The notes beneath the pieces are model-generated. The model was not told the DNA's origin, made no database searches, and saw only the letters and a program-made list of their open reading frames with translations. Source: Acidobacteriota bacterium (GTDB lineage Bacteria; Acidobacteriota; Terriglobia; Versatilivoradales; Versatilivoraceae). From it: DNA of 64,000 nucleotides. Numbering within the stretch: the stretch's first letter is position 1; every line of letters begins with the position of its first letter. Positions 43,543-52,411 of this stretch are shown one piece after another. The stretch covers positions 21,745 through 85,744 of the forward strand of contig JAJDUG010000041.1 in assembly GCA_022826755.1 (NCBI GenBank). The letters run 5' to 3'. The position numbers were made by a program, and so were the translations under genes.

Positions 43543-44202
43543 TCAGTAACGTCTGGATCGCTGCAGGGTGATGTCGAACTTGGCCGTATCGGCAGTTGCC
43601 ATGACCGCCATGACACCGGCTTGAACGGGGTCGCTCACGATCAGATCGGCCGCCTCGGGCACGGTGCCGGCCATGTTGAGGGACAGCACGGTAATTCCCT
43701 GCCCCTTGATTTCTTCTACGGCCTGGGCGATGTCTCCGCCCATGATGGCTCCCGCCATGACCAGGACCTTTGCCCGGGGCAGCAGAGCCACCGAGCGCAC
43801 TGCAGCCGCGATGTGGTCTTCCCCCACCAGCGGGATGGTGTCCACCGATATCCTCTCGCCACGCAGGTTGTGCCGGTCAGCTTCGCTGATGGCGCCCAGA
43901 GCCACCTGTCCCACCTGGGCTCCGCCGCCGATGATGATGATCCGCTTGCCATAGACTTTGAGCAGCGGGTCAAGAGAGTCTACCGCGGTGACCACCTCCA
44001 GACCTCGCAGGTCTCCGAGGAGCGCTTCCAACTTCTTGACGTCGCGCAGCTCCAGGTAGACGCTGGCCGCATGGGTTCCCCGTTTTACAATGTCCACGGA
44101 GCTGATGTTGGCTCCGTGTTCGGCGATGGTCCGGGTGAGCTGAAAAAGAACCCCGGTACGATCCTGCGCCTGGATCAGCAAGGCAATGGATTCTGATTTC
44201 AT
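43543..44202 (-). CDS. ACT domain - DUF5612 protein
   Basis: The 219-residue protein has an N-terminal ACT domain (about 1-75: IALLIQAQDRTGVLFQLTRTIAEHGANISSVDIVKRG) followed by a DUF5612-like domain (about 85-215: KRIIIIGGGAQVGQVALGAISEADRHNLRGERISVDTIPLVGE...VLVMAGAIMGGDIAQAVEEIK). Such fusions are best known in methanogens, where function is undetermined; ACT suggests small-molecule (amino acid) sensing. The GGGAQVG looks nucleotide-binding-like. It sits upstream of the FAH gene. Confidence 0.82.
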   Translation of the reverse strand: MKSESIALLIQAQDRTGVLFQLTRTIAEHGANISSVDIVKRGTHAASVYLELRDVKKLEALLGDLRGLEVVTAVDSLDPLLKVYGKRIIIIGGGAQVGQVALGAISEADRHNLRGERISVDTIPLVGEDHIAAAVRSVALLPRAKVLVMAGAIMGGDIAQAVEEIKGQGITVLSLNMAGTVPEAADLIVSDPVQAGVMAVMATADTAKFDITLQRSRRY

Positions 44203-44591
44203 TCGGATGCCACCCCGGCGGAATCGAATGCGTTAATGTCCACCTTGCCGAAATCTAAGTCAAGGTTGTTGTCAAGTCAACCGGGGTAAGAAGTTTGAAG
44301 TGTGAAGTAAGAAGTTTGAAGGGTGAAGTTTGAAGGGGGGGTGTCCTGGCTCGTTCGGTTGTGCGGTTCAATTGGGGGAAAACGGCTGATCGTTGACGAA
44401 GGTGACCCATGAATGCACACCAATGACGCAGAACCCTCGAGTCCCCCGGCCGGTTGCGGGGTCCCTCCAAAGCGGGTATTCTCAATGGCGGCAATTGCGG
44501 AAAACCATCGGATACTTCCGGGCAACCACGGTATCGAGCCTGGAATCGCCGGTCACGGCGCCCACGGTCGCTTGAATCCAGGGAAACGCCC
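44203..44591. other. Gap with simple tandem repeats
   Basis: No gene is seen between ACT-DUF5612 and the Gfo/Idh gene, which are divergent. At 44290-44335 the sequence is a short tandem array of AAGTTTGAAG and GTGAAG units, similar in style to R4. A degenerate R2-like stretch (CCATGAATGCACACCAATGA) lies near 44408-44427. The remaining 150 nt has no distinct signal. Confidence 0.55.
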
Positions 44592-45944
44592 ATGACGCAC
44601 CAAAGCCGTCGCAACTTCCTGCGCCAGTCCATTGCCATCACCGGAGCAGGCGCCTCCGGCTTCCTCGCATCCAGTCCGCCCCTGCGGGGGGCGCCTCCGG
44701 TCCATTCCAATGCCTCGGGCGCCAACGACAGGATTCTGGTTGGTCTCATCGGTTGCGGGGGAAGAGGCCGCAGGCTGCTGGAATACTTCCTCAAGGTGGA
44801 CGGGGTAAGCTGCGCGGCCCTTTGCGACGTGGACGACGGACAAACAGGGAAGGCACTGCGCTCGGTTGGGACCGCCGCCGGCGTACCCTTGCAGACCAGG
44901 GACTTCCGCCGGGTCCTGGACTTGAAGGAGCTGGATGCCGTCATCGTGGCCACGCCCGATCACTGGCATGCCCTCCAGTGTGTGGCGGCCTGTCAGGCCG
45001 GCAAGGATATCTATGTGGAGAAACCGCTTTCCTTGACGATTCAGGAGGGGCGAACCATGGTCAGGGCGGCTCGTCTCTACCAGCGAGTGGTCCAGGTCGG
45101 GACCCAGCAGCGGAGCGCCCCGCAATTTGCTCAGGCGGTGGAGTACGTGAAATCCGGAAAGCTTGGCCGGATTCGCCTGGTACGGACCTGGGCCTACCTG
45201 GACTGGAAGGGAGCCACTCCCAAGGCTCCCGACGGACCCCCGCCGGACGGGGTGGACTACGACCTGTGGCTGGGTCCGGCCGGGCGCCAGCCCTTCAACC
45301 CCAATCGGTTTCACTTTACCTTCCGCTGGTACTGGGACTACTCGGGAGGTCTGATGACCGACTGGGGCGCCCATATGGTCGATATCGCCAACTGGGGAAT
45401 GGGGGTCAGGGCTCCCGTCTCGGCCTTCTCGGCCGGCGGGAAATTCGCCTACCCCGACGACGCCATGGAGACCCCAGATACCCAACAGGTCACCTGGGCC
45501 TTTCCCCATTTCAGCATGATCTGGGAACACGCCCTGGGCGTGGGACGCGGACCCGAAGCCCGGGAGCACGGCGTCGCCTTTCACGGAGAGGACGGGGTTC
45601 TGGTGGTGGATCGCTTCGGCTGGGAAGTGTTTCCCGAAACCCGAAGACTCGACGACAAGCGGCGCACCTACAAGGCCGCGGGGTTGCCCCGGCAGAGGGT
45701 CGGGAGGGATTACACTCCCGACCACGTGCAGAATTTCCTCGACTGCATGCGCTCCCGCGAGACGCCGGTGGCGGATGTTGAAATCGGGCACAACTCGGTC
45801 ATTGCCTGCCACCTGGGCAATATGGCCCAGCGCCTGGGACGCCAGGTCCGCTGGGACGTCGACAGGGAACGGGTGATCGACGATCCTGAAGCGGAAGCCA
45901 TGACCGGCGCGAAATACCGGCCGCCCTGGAAGCTGGAGCTATAG
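44592..45944 (+). CDS. Tat-exported Gfo/Idh/MocA-family oxidoreductase
   Basis: The protein (450 residues from ATG 44592) has a twin-arginine signal (MTHQSRRNFLRQSIAITGAG) and a Rossmann NAD(P)-binding domain (LVGLIGCGGRGRRLL, about 50-65; VIVATPDHWHALQCVAACQAGKDIYVEKPLSLT). The C-terminal GFO_IDH_MocA domain (WYWDYSGGLMTDWGAHMVDIANWGMG) is intact. Such exported dehydrogenases probably oxidise or reduce sugars or sugar derivatives with folded cofactor exported via Tat. Substrate unknown. The frame is open 46 codons further up without a signal peptide; the ATG is preferred. Confidence 0.93.
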   Translation: MTHQSRRNFLRQSIAITGAGASGFLASSPPLRGAPPVHSNASGANDRILVGLIGCGGRGRRLLEYFLKVDGVSCAALCDVDDGQTGKALRSVGTAAGVPLQTRDFRRVLDLKELDAVIVATPDHWHALQCVAACQAGKDIYVEKPLSLTIQEGRTMVRAARLYQRVVQVGTQQRSAPQFAQAVEYVKSGKLGRIRLVRTWAYLDWKGATPKAPDGPPPDGVDYDLWLGPAGRQPFNPNRFHFTFRWYWDYSGGLMTDWGAHMVDIANWGMGVRAPVSAFSAGGKFAYPDDAMETPDTQQVTWAFPHFSMIWEHALGVGRGPEAREHGVAFHGEDGVLVVDRFGWEVFPETRRLDDKRRTYKAAGLPRQRVGRDYTPDHVQNFLDCMRSRETPVADVEIGHNSVIACHLGNMAQRLGRQVRWDVDRERVIDDPEAEAMTGAKYRPPWKLEL

Positions 45945-46081
45945 CAGCGGATTCTGTTTGGGCCCGCGTTTGATGTTCCTTTGGGGAGGTCTTGCCTTTC
46001 CGGGAACGGGCTCTGAATTCGCCGCATACGCGGCTCTCCCTTAACCCACGACACTGCCGGCGGACAGGATTTTTCAGCGGA

Positions 46082-46306
46082 GCCCCACCCGGGAACGCGG
46101 GCGTCCCGCCCGCCTCCTTATTCCTCGCTGGAGGAGATGGAGCGTCAGCGCGACGTTGCAGGCAGGCAGCCACCCTGCCGGCGTGAACTGCATTGGCCAG
46201 TCAGAATGAAGGGCAAGGCCCCGTTACCGTTCGATCCCAGCGGCGGAGTCGGCCAAGGCTGTGCCGGGCAAATGTGCGGGCGGGACGCCCGCGTTCCCGG
46301 GTGGGC
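46082..46306 (-). mobile_element. R6 MITE-like element, copy C (inverted)
   Basis: Copy C of R6 is in reverse orientation relative to the copies at 19 kb. Its terminal inverted repeats lie at 46082-46113 and 46275-46306. The flank beyond 46306 (TCCTCCACACAACAAACCGG) matches the left flank of the other copies. The 696 bp gap 45945-46640 otherwise holds only short repeat-derived frames and the DUF1844 promoter. Confidence 0.75.
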
Positions 46307-46593
46307 ATCCTCCACACAACAAACCGGGAACATGATTTACGTCACGCCCAGGAATGGGGCAAGGCGCCGTTTGCGAGCCTCAAGTATCACTCCCCTCTTG
46401 AGGGGGAGTCGCAGAAGTCGAGCCGAATGGCGAGGGCTGATGCGGTGGGGGCAGACGCCGGAGTCTCCCAGGATGCGGCCGTACCTCTCTTCCCGCCCGA
46501 GCAGAGAAATTGGTACGGGGAGTATGCCCCCACCGGCTCGACTGCGGAAAGTGCCGCGGCGGCGACGGCCTTCGACGGCTTCAGGCAGTGCCG

Positions 46594-46602
46594 TGCTATA
46601 CT
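46594..46602 (+). promoter_or_regulatory. Candidate extended -10 promoter of the DUF1844 gene
   Basis: TGCTATACT lies 39-47 nt before the DUF1844 start codon, giving a leader of about 32 nt. It follows the TGnTATAAT/TATACT form seen at tex and nfeD. Confidence 0.4.
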
Positions 46603-46640
46603 CTTTCCTTTCAATTTAAACCACTTACCCAGGAGTATCC

Positions 46641-47087
46641 ATGGCTGAAGAAGACAGTGGGTTCAGGGTTGCCGATCGTCGCAAGTTTACCGAGGACGGG
46701 GAGTTGCGAGACTCGCCCAACGAGGCCCCCAGCGGGCCCGCCAGTCCTGGCGGCGCCTCGGGTGCCGCCCAAGGTCGGGAGAGGGCCGGCGAGAGCGCAA
46801 CCTCTCCGATCGTCGGCCAGGACAGCCGGGAACCCAAGATGGACTTCCCCACGCTGGTTGTGTCGCTCACTAGCACGGCCATGCTTCAGATGGGGCTGGT
46901 CCCCAATCCCGCAACCCAAAAGGTCGAGAAGAACCTCCCGGCGGCGCGGCAAACCATCGATATCCTCGAGATCTTGAAGGACAAGACCCAGGGAAATCTG
47001 AAACCCGAAGAAACCCGGCTCCTGGATCGATGTCTGCACGACCTCAAGATGAGCTTTGTGCAAAGCTCCCAAAGGGTCACCTTGTGA
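46641..47087 (+). CDS. DUF1844 family protein
   Basis: The 148-residue protein has a disordered, Gly/Pro/Ser-rich N-terminal half and a C-terminal DUF1844 domain (about 68-145: DFPTLVVSLTSTAMLQMGLVPNP...ILEILKDKTQGNLKPEETRLLDRCLHDLKMSFVQ). The family is common in Acidobacteria and Deltaproteobacteria; function unknown. It precedes the NSS symporter gene by 88 nt. Soluble, with no signal peptide. Confidence 0.85.
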   Translation: MAEEDSGFRVADRRKFTEDGELRDSPNEAPSGPASPGGASGAAQGRERAGESATSPIVGQDSREPKMDFPTLVVSLTSTAMLQMGLVPNPATQKVEKNLPAARQTIDILEILKDKTQGNLKPEETRLLDRCLHDLKMSFVQSSQRVTL

Positions 47088-47175
47088 TCCCGGCCGACCC
47101 CTGCCGAACCACCGTCTCCCATCCCCGGCGATACGTCGTCACCGTCCATCCGAGTGCCCTTCCAACGCCTTGAGC

Positions 47176-48693
47176 ATGTCCGATCACGCCGACAGCAGCA
47201 TCCATCAACGATTTTCGACCCGATGGGGCCTTCTGTTCAGCGTTCTGGGGGTGGCCGTGGGGACCGGCAACATCTGGAGGTTTCCCCGCATCGCCGCTCA
47301 GAACGGAGGCGAGCACGGCGCGGGCGCCTTTCTGGTCAGTTGGGTGCTGTTCCTGTTTCTCTGGAGCATCCCCTTGATCGTGGCCGAATACGCCATTGGC
47401 CGGCGCAGCCGCAAGGGCCCGGTCGAGGCTCTGGCTGCCATCGGGGGCCGAAACCTGACCTGGACCGGTGGATTCGTCGCCTTTGTCTCGGCCGCCATCA
47501 CTTTCTACTATGCGGTGGTGGTAGGGTGGTGTCTCTACTACCTGCTGCAGATGGTCACCGCGCCCCTGCCGCTGTCCACCGAAGCTGCCTTCTCGACCTG
47601 GAACCGCTTCCAGGCCTCGGCCTGGCCCTCCTTTTTCCACGCCGCCGCCCTGGTGCTTTGCGCCCTGGCCATCTGGCGGGGGATTCGCTCCATCGAACGC
47701 CTCAACCGCTGGATGATTCCCACTCTGCTGGCGATTGTCCTGATCTCGCTGGTCCGGGCCCTGACCCTTCCCGGTTCCTGGGCCGGTGTGGCCTACCTGT
47801 TCACCCCCGACTGGGAACAATTGCTCCAGCCGAGAATCTGGCTGGAAGCCCTCAGCCAGAACGCCTGGGACACCGGAGCCGGTTGGGGGCTCTTCCTGAC
47901 CTATGCCGCCTACATGCAGAGGCAACAGTCCATCGTCAAGAATGCCCTCTTGACGGGTATCGGGAACAACGTGGTCTCTTTGCTGGCGGCCTTGATCGTG
48001 TTCGGGACGGTCTTTTCGGTCCTGCAGGCGGAGATGAGCCTGTCCCGCCAGGAGACTCTCGAGGTTCTGCGCTCCAGCGGCCCCGCGTCCACCGGTCTGA
48101 CGCTGATTTGGATGCCGCAACTCTTCGCCCGCATGTCCCTGGGGGCTCCTCTCTCCATCCTGTTTTTCCTGGGACTGACGCTGGCCGGCTTCAGTTCCCT
48201 GATGGCCATGCTGGAGCTGCAGGCGCGGGTGCTGGTGGATGCCGGATTGACCCGATCCAGGGCGGTCCTGCTGGTGGCGGTCGTCAGCTATCTGCTGGGC
48301 ATTCCCTCCGCGGTCAGCCTGTCCTTTTTTGCGAACCAGGACTTTGTCTGGGGTGTGGCCTTGATGATCTCGGGGGCATTGGTCGCCTTTGCCGTGACCC
48401 GATACGGCTGTGAGCGCCTGCGCGCAGAGGAGTTGACGGCCGATGTCGGCGACCTTTCCCCGGGTCGCTGGTGGGATGCCTCCATGCGCTACCTGGTCCC
48501 GGTGGGGGCCTCGCTGTTGTTGCTGTGGTGGCTATCCCTTTCGGCCACCGTTTACGCCCCGGATGAATGGTACAATCCGCTGCTTCCCTACAGCGTCATG
48601 ACCTGCCTGGTGCAGTGGGGAGTGGTGTTGACAATACTGTGGCTCCTGAATCGGAAGCGTTGTCCTGTCCGTGAAACGAATCCGCGTCATTGA
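47176..48693 (+). CDS. Sodium-dependent NSS (SNF) family transporter
   Basis: The protein (505 residues from ATG 47176) has about 12 membrane helices and the NSS TM1 motif: LGVAVGTGNIWRFPRIAAQNGG, then GAFLVSWVLFLFLWSIPLIVAEYAIGR and LTLAGFSSLMAM (TM8). It should import an amino acid or related amine with sodium. It overlaps the racemase gene by 23 nt, implying translational coupling and suggesting that proline, hydroxyproline or a similar substrate is moved. The frame is open further upstream to 47056, but that overlaps DUF1844. Confidence 0.92.
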   Translation: MSDHADSSIHQRFSTRWGLLFSVLGVAVGTGNIWRFPRIAAQNGGEHGAGAFLVSWVLFLFLWSIPLIVAEYAIGRRSRKGPVEALAAIGGRNLTWTGGFVAFVSAAITFYYAVVVGWCLYYLLQMVTAPLPLSTEAAFSTWNRFQASAWPSFFHAAALVLCALAIWRGIRSIERLNRWMIPTLLAIVLISLVRALTLPGSWAGVAYLFTPDWEQLLQPRIWLEALSQNAWDTGAGWGLFLTYAAYMQRQQSIVKNALLTGIGNNVVSLLAALIVFGTVFSVLQAEMSLSRQETLEVLRSSGPASTGLTLIWMPQLFARMSLGAPLSILFFLGLTLAGFSSLMAMLELQARVLVDAGLTRSRAVLLVAVVSYLLGIPSAVSLSFFANQDFVWGVALMISGALVAFAVTRYGCERLRAEELTADVGDLSPGRWWDASMRYLVPVGASLLLLWWLSLSATVYAPDEWYNPLLPYSVMTCLVQWGVVLTILWLLNRKRCPVRETNPRH

Positions 48694-49639
48694 CTCCCAT
48701 ACCGGCGGTGAACCGACCCGGGTGGTGGTGGAGGGAGGACCCGACCTGGGAACCGGTCCCATGGCCGAACGACTGCTTTGCTTTCGCGATCGTTTCGATT
48801 CCTTTCGCTCGGCGGTCGTGAACGAGCCACGCGGTTCCGATTCGCTGGTCGGAGCCCTTCTCTGTGAGCCCCGCGAGGCGGACTGCGCCGCCGGCGTGAT
48901 CTTCTTCAATAACGTCGGCTATCTGGGCATGTGTGGTCACGGCGCCATCGGGGTTGTCGCCACCCTGGGCCACCTGGGTCGCATCGGGCCCGGCCGGCAT
49001 CGCCTGGAGACCCCCGCCGGCGCCATTGCCGCCAGCCTGCAAGCGTCGGGTGAAGTGGTGATCGAGAACGTGGCCAGCTACCGATGGGCCAAGGGGGTGG
49101 CCCTGGACCTGGGGGGGTACGGCCGACTGACGGGCGATGTGGCCTGGGGAGGCAACTGGTTCTTCCTGAGCGGGGATCACGGCCTGCGGCTTTGCCAGGA
49201 CAACATCGATTGCCTGCTCGACTGCACCTGGAAAATCAGGCGGGAGCTTCGCAATCGGGGAATCACGGGCAAGGGCCGGCGGGAGATCGATCACATCGGG
49301 CTTTACGCTCCTCCCCAACGGACCGACGCCGACGCCAGGAACTTTGTGCTTTGTCCCGGGGGCTCCTACGACCGCTCACCCTGCGGGACCGGCACCTCCG
49401 CAAAGGTCGCCTGCCTGGTCGCCGACGGCCGTTTCGGTCCAGGGCAGACCTGGCGGCAGGAGAGCATCATCGGCAGCCTGTTCGAGGCCACGGTTCGCCT
49501 CGACCAGGGTCGCGTCGTGCCTTCCATCAAAGGCTCTGCTTTTGTCACCGCCGAGGCTGACCTGCTGCTGGATCCTCGAGATCCGATGAGGATGGGACTC
49601 AAACCCGCATTTCTCACCGGGACGCTCCGTCCATCATGA
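48671..49639 (+). CDS. Proline racemase-family enzyme, probable 4-hydroxyproline 2-epimerase
   Basis: The 322-residue protein starts at GTG 48671. Both catalytic cysteines are present: C88 in NVGYLGMCGHGAIG and C238 in DRSPCGTGTSAK, so it is a racemase/epimerase rather than a trans-3-hydroxyproline dehydratase (second Cys replaced by Thr). Size and motifs (IDSHTGGEPTRVVVEG) fit 4-hydroxyproline 2-epimerase. Its last codons, AFLTGTLRPS, fall in sequence resembling the end of a MITE-like element found in the copper operon, so the C-terminus may have been altered. Coupled to the NSS symporter. Confidence 0.9.
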   Translation: MKRIRVIDSHTGGEPTRVVVEGGPDLGTGPMAERLLCFRDRFDSFRSAVVNEPRGSDSLVGALLCEPREADCAAGVIFFNNVGYLGMCGHGAIGVVATLGHLGRIGPGRHRLETPAGAIAASLQASGEVVIENVASYRWAKGVALDLGGYGRLTGDVAWGGNWFFLSGDHGLRLCQDNIDCLLDCTWKIRRELRNRGITGKGRREIDHIGLYAPPQRTDADARNFVLCPGGSYDRSPCGTGTSAKVACLVADGRFGPGQTWRQESIIGSLFEATVRLDQGRVVPSIKGSAFVTAEADLLLDPRDPMRMGLKPAFLTGTLRPS

Positions 49640-49667
49640 GAAAGAGTTTATCGTCAACATTCTTTTT

Positions 49668-49696
49668 TTGGCGCAGGCGTCGAGAAAACCTATAAT
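49668..49696 (+). promoter_or_regulatory. Candidate sigma-70 promoter in the racemase-symporter gap
   Basis: TTGGCG (49668-49673), a 17 nt spacer and a perfect TATAAT (49691-49696). It would drive the SSS symporter at 49970 through a leader of about 270 nt. Between 49697 and 49969 I see no gene or known riboswitch. Confidence 0.45.
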
Positions 49697-49969
49697 GCCG
49701 CAACGGTGGCGGGATCATGACATCCCCGCACCGGCTTGAATCCTACATCCCACCGGGACGCGCCCAGCCAATTCTTTGCCCGCAAAACGTCACAATGGGT
49801 ACGGCAGGAGGCTGAACCACGATAGCCTGGGGTGATTTGTGCAGTTATCGGCGCGGTTGGCCCGGACAAGCGTGAGAGGGACGGCAACTGCAAGGACTGA
49901 TAGCAAAGTGGAGACTCGGGCACTCCCCAAAAGCGATCGCACCCATCCCCACCCTGCGGACGTGACGAC

Positions 49970-51523
49970 ATGGTTTCGGAACATTTGTTGAGGTGGCCCG
50001 ACCTGGTGGCCATCTGCATCAACTTGAGCGCGATGGTGGCCATCGGCGTCTACACGGCCCGCCGCAACCGTTCGGCCGACGCCTACTTCCTGGCCAATCG
50101 CAGCATGCCGGGCTGGATCGTCGGATTTTCGCTGATGGCGACCATCATCAGCTCGATGACCTTCCTGGCCATCCCCGGCTTCACCTTCGCAAAGGACTGG
50201 CGCTATATGCCGGCCCACTTCCTCTACTTCATCCCGGCCATCGTCGCCTATTTCCTGTTCATGCCCTACTTTCGCCGGGGGCACGTGCGCTCGGCCTATG
50301 AGTACCTCGAGCAGCGCTTCGGGACCTGGGCCCGGCTCTACGCCGCCGCCGGCTTTCTGGTCTTTCAGATGTTCCGCACCGGCGTCATTCTCTATGCCGT
50401 CTGTCTCCCATTCGGCCCCATGACCGGTTTCCCCCTGGAATGGGTCATCCTGGTGCTGGGCATCCTGGTGGCCACCTACACCATCCTGGGGGGGCTGGAA
50501 GCCGTCATCTACACCGACCTGCTTCAAGGTATCGCCCTGATTGCCGGCGGACTCATCTGTATTCCCGTGGCCGTCAATCTCATTCCGGGCGGGCTGTCGC
50601 AGGTCTTTGCCGAAGCGGTGGCCGACGGAAAATTCGCGGTCGGCAGCACGGGCTGGTCCTGGGACGACCAAACCGTCTGGGTGCTCATCATCGTCTATCA
50701 GTTCATCTTCTTCCAGCTGCTCTGCACCGATCAGAACGCCGTTCAACGCTATATCGCCATGAAGACCGACCGGGATGCCAACCAGGGGCTGATCCTGTCG
50801 ACCGTCATGACCATTCCGGTCTGGATCTATTTCGCTTTCATCGGGACGGCCTTGTATGTCTATTACAAGCATTTTCCCGCCGCGGAGCTGGACAGCCTGG
50901 TTGCCGAGCAGGCCTTTCCCTTTTTCGTTCTGACCCAGGTCCCGGCCGGTGCGGCAGGCTTCGTCTTGTCGGGGCTGCTGGCGGCGGCCATGTCCACCCT
51001 GGACTCCGGCATCAACGCCTCGGCCGCCACCCTGACCAATGATTTCTACCGCCGATTCAAGAAGTCCGTGGAGGACGAACGGCACTATCTCAAGTTCGGC
51101 CGCTGGGTGTCGGTGGCCTTTGGCGCAATCATGATCACGGTGGCGCTTTTCATCCATTTCGCCCGCACCCAGACGTTGATGGACTTGCAGACCCTGGTGT
51201 TTTCGATCCTCAGCGGCGGATTGCTCAGCATCTTCCTGCTGGGATTTCTAACCGAGAGAGTCCATAGCCGAGCGGCGCTGATCGCCGCCATCGTCACCGT
51301 TTCAGGGGTCTGCTTCTGGCTGTTCGCAGACTCGTCCACCGGGACTCTCCTGATGCCGGAGTTCAAGCAGGTCCTGCCGGACAAGTTCTGGATCGTCGTG
51401 TTCTCGAACATCTTTCTCTTCGGGCTGGCCTATCTGTTGAGTTTCGTCATGCGCCCTGGAGAGTCCAAGAACCTGCAGAATTTGACCGTGTGGACCTCCA
51501 GGGCCGATAATCCTTCCGGCTAG
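49970..51523 (+). CDS. Sodium:solute symporter (SSS family)
   Basis: The 517-residue protein has about 13-14 membrane helices and SSS signatures: VAICINLSAMVAIGVYTARRNRSADAYFLANRSMPGWIVGFSLMATIISSMTFLAIPG, then GGLEAVIYTDLLQ and AAAMSTLDSGINASAATLTNDFY. Substrate cannot be told (amino acid, sugar or carboxylate). It sits within a plus-strand series after the racemase and 46 nt before an aldolase gene. No convincing RBS is seen before the ATG. Confidence 0.92.
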   Translation: MVSEHLLRWPDLVAICINLSAMVAIGVYTARRNRSADAYFLANRSMPGWIVGFSLMATIISSMTFLAIPGFTFAKDWRYMPAHFLYFIPAIVAYFLFMPYFRRGHVRSAYEYLEQRFGTWARLYAAAGFLVFQMFRTGVILYAVCLPFGPMTGFPLEWVILVLGILVATYTILGGLEAVIYTDLLQGIALIAGGLICIPVAVNLIPGGLSQVFAEAVADGKFAVGSTGWSWDDQTVWVLIIVYQFIFFQLLCTDQNAVQRYIAMKTDRDANQGLILSTVMTIPVWIYFAFIGTALYVYYKHFPAAELDSLVAEQAFPFFVLTQVPAGAAGFVLSGLLAAAMSTLDSGINASAATLTNDFYRRFKKSVEDERHYLKFGRWVSVAFGAIMITVALFIHFARTQTLMDLQTLVFSILSGGLLSIFLLGFLTERVHSRAALIAAIVTVSGVCFWLFADSSTGTLLMPEFKQVLPDKFWIVVFSNIFLFGLAYLLSFVMRPGESKNLQNLTVWTSRADNPSG

Positions 51524-51569
51524 GGAGGATCGATCCTGCCTTCACAGCGAACGAGAGGAATGTCTGCCG

Positions 51570-52352
51570 ATGTTTGAAAACCGGGTCAAGCAGCTACTGC
51601 AGGCCGGCCGCGCCGCCTGGGGAGCCGGTCTGGCCGATGCTTCCGAGATAGTGGCCCAGACGACCATCGATACCGGCATCGATTTCCTGTGGATCGACCT
51701 GGAGCATCGTCCCTACGAAGTGGATGCCGTGCGCTGGATTCCGATCTTCTGCCGCCGGAGGTCCTGCGTGGCCTTGATTCGGGTGGCGGGGCTCGAATCC
51801 CATCTCATCAAGAAGGCTCTCGACATCGGCGCCAGCGCCATCATGGTGCCTCAGGTCAACACGGCCGCCGAGGCGGAGCTTGCCGTTCAATACTGCAAAT
51901 ACCCGCCCGAGGGGACTCGAGGGGTCTCACCGCTATGGCCGCACTTCGAGGGGGTTTCCTGGAGCGACTATCTCCCCCGGGCCAACCGGGAAACCCTGGT
52001 GGTCGTCCAGATCGAGACGGCGCCGGGCATCGAGAACCTGGAGTCCATCGCAGCCGTGCCGGGGGTGGATGTCCTGTTTTTGGGTCCCACGGATACCTCT
52101 GCCGCTCTGGGACATATCGGTCAGATCGAGCATCCGGAGGTTCAGTCCTTCCTGGCGGACTTTCCCCGGCGGGTGGCTCCCTCGGGGAAAGCCGCCGGGA
52201 TCACCCTGCAATCCCTGGACGAGTGCCGGCGGGCCTATGAACAGGGTTATCGGTTTATTTCCTGCGGCAACGTGGTGCTCAGCGGTCAAGTGGCTCTGAC
52301 CTCCGATCTGGGACGCTTGAGAACCATGGAGTCTTCCAAGCGTGACGACTGA
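51570..52352 (+). CDS. HpcH/HpaI family aldolase
   Basis: The 260-residue class II aldolase/citrate-lyase-beta family protein has WGAGLADASEIVAQTTIDTGIDFLWIDLEHRPY, metal ligands in QIETAPGIENLE (Glu) and FLGPTDTSAALG (Asp), and RGVSPLWPHFEGVS. These enzymes split 4-hydroxy-2-oxo acids to pyruvate and an aldehyde. Substrate is unknown; the adjoining FAH enzyme suggests an aromatic or sugar acid catabolic step. An RBS-like GAGAGGAA lies upstream. Confidence 0.9.
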   Translation: MFENRVKQLLQAGRAAWGAGLADASEIVAQTTIDTGIDFLWIDLEHRPYEVDAVRWIPIFCRRRSCVALIRVAGLESHLIKKALDIGASAIMVPQVNTAAEAELAVQYCKYPPEGTRGVSPLWPHFEGVSWSDYLPRANRETLVVVQIETAPGIENLESIAAVPGVDVLFLGPTDTSAALGHIGQIEHPEVQSFLADFPRRVAPSGKAAGITLQSLDECRRAYEQGYRFISCGNVVLSGQVALTSDLGRLRTMESSKRDD

Positions 52353-52411
52353 TCGACACAAGGCCTGCCATGGCCTGCGATCGATCAAAGGGGCCGGCGC
52401 TCCCGGGGTGA

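Noticed and set aside
44255..44953. 232-residue minus-strand frame
   Set aside because: Mostly antisense to the Gfo/Idh gene and simple repeats.
49697..49969. Riboswitch or small RNA in the long leader before the SSS symporter
   Set aside because: No recognisable conserved core or paired structure was seen by eye.
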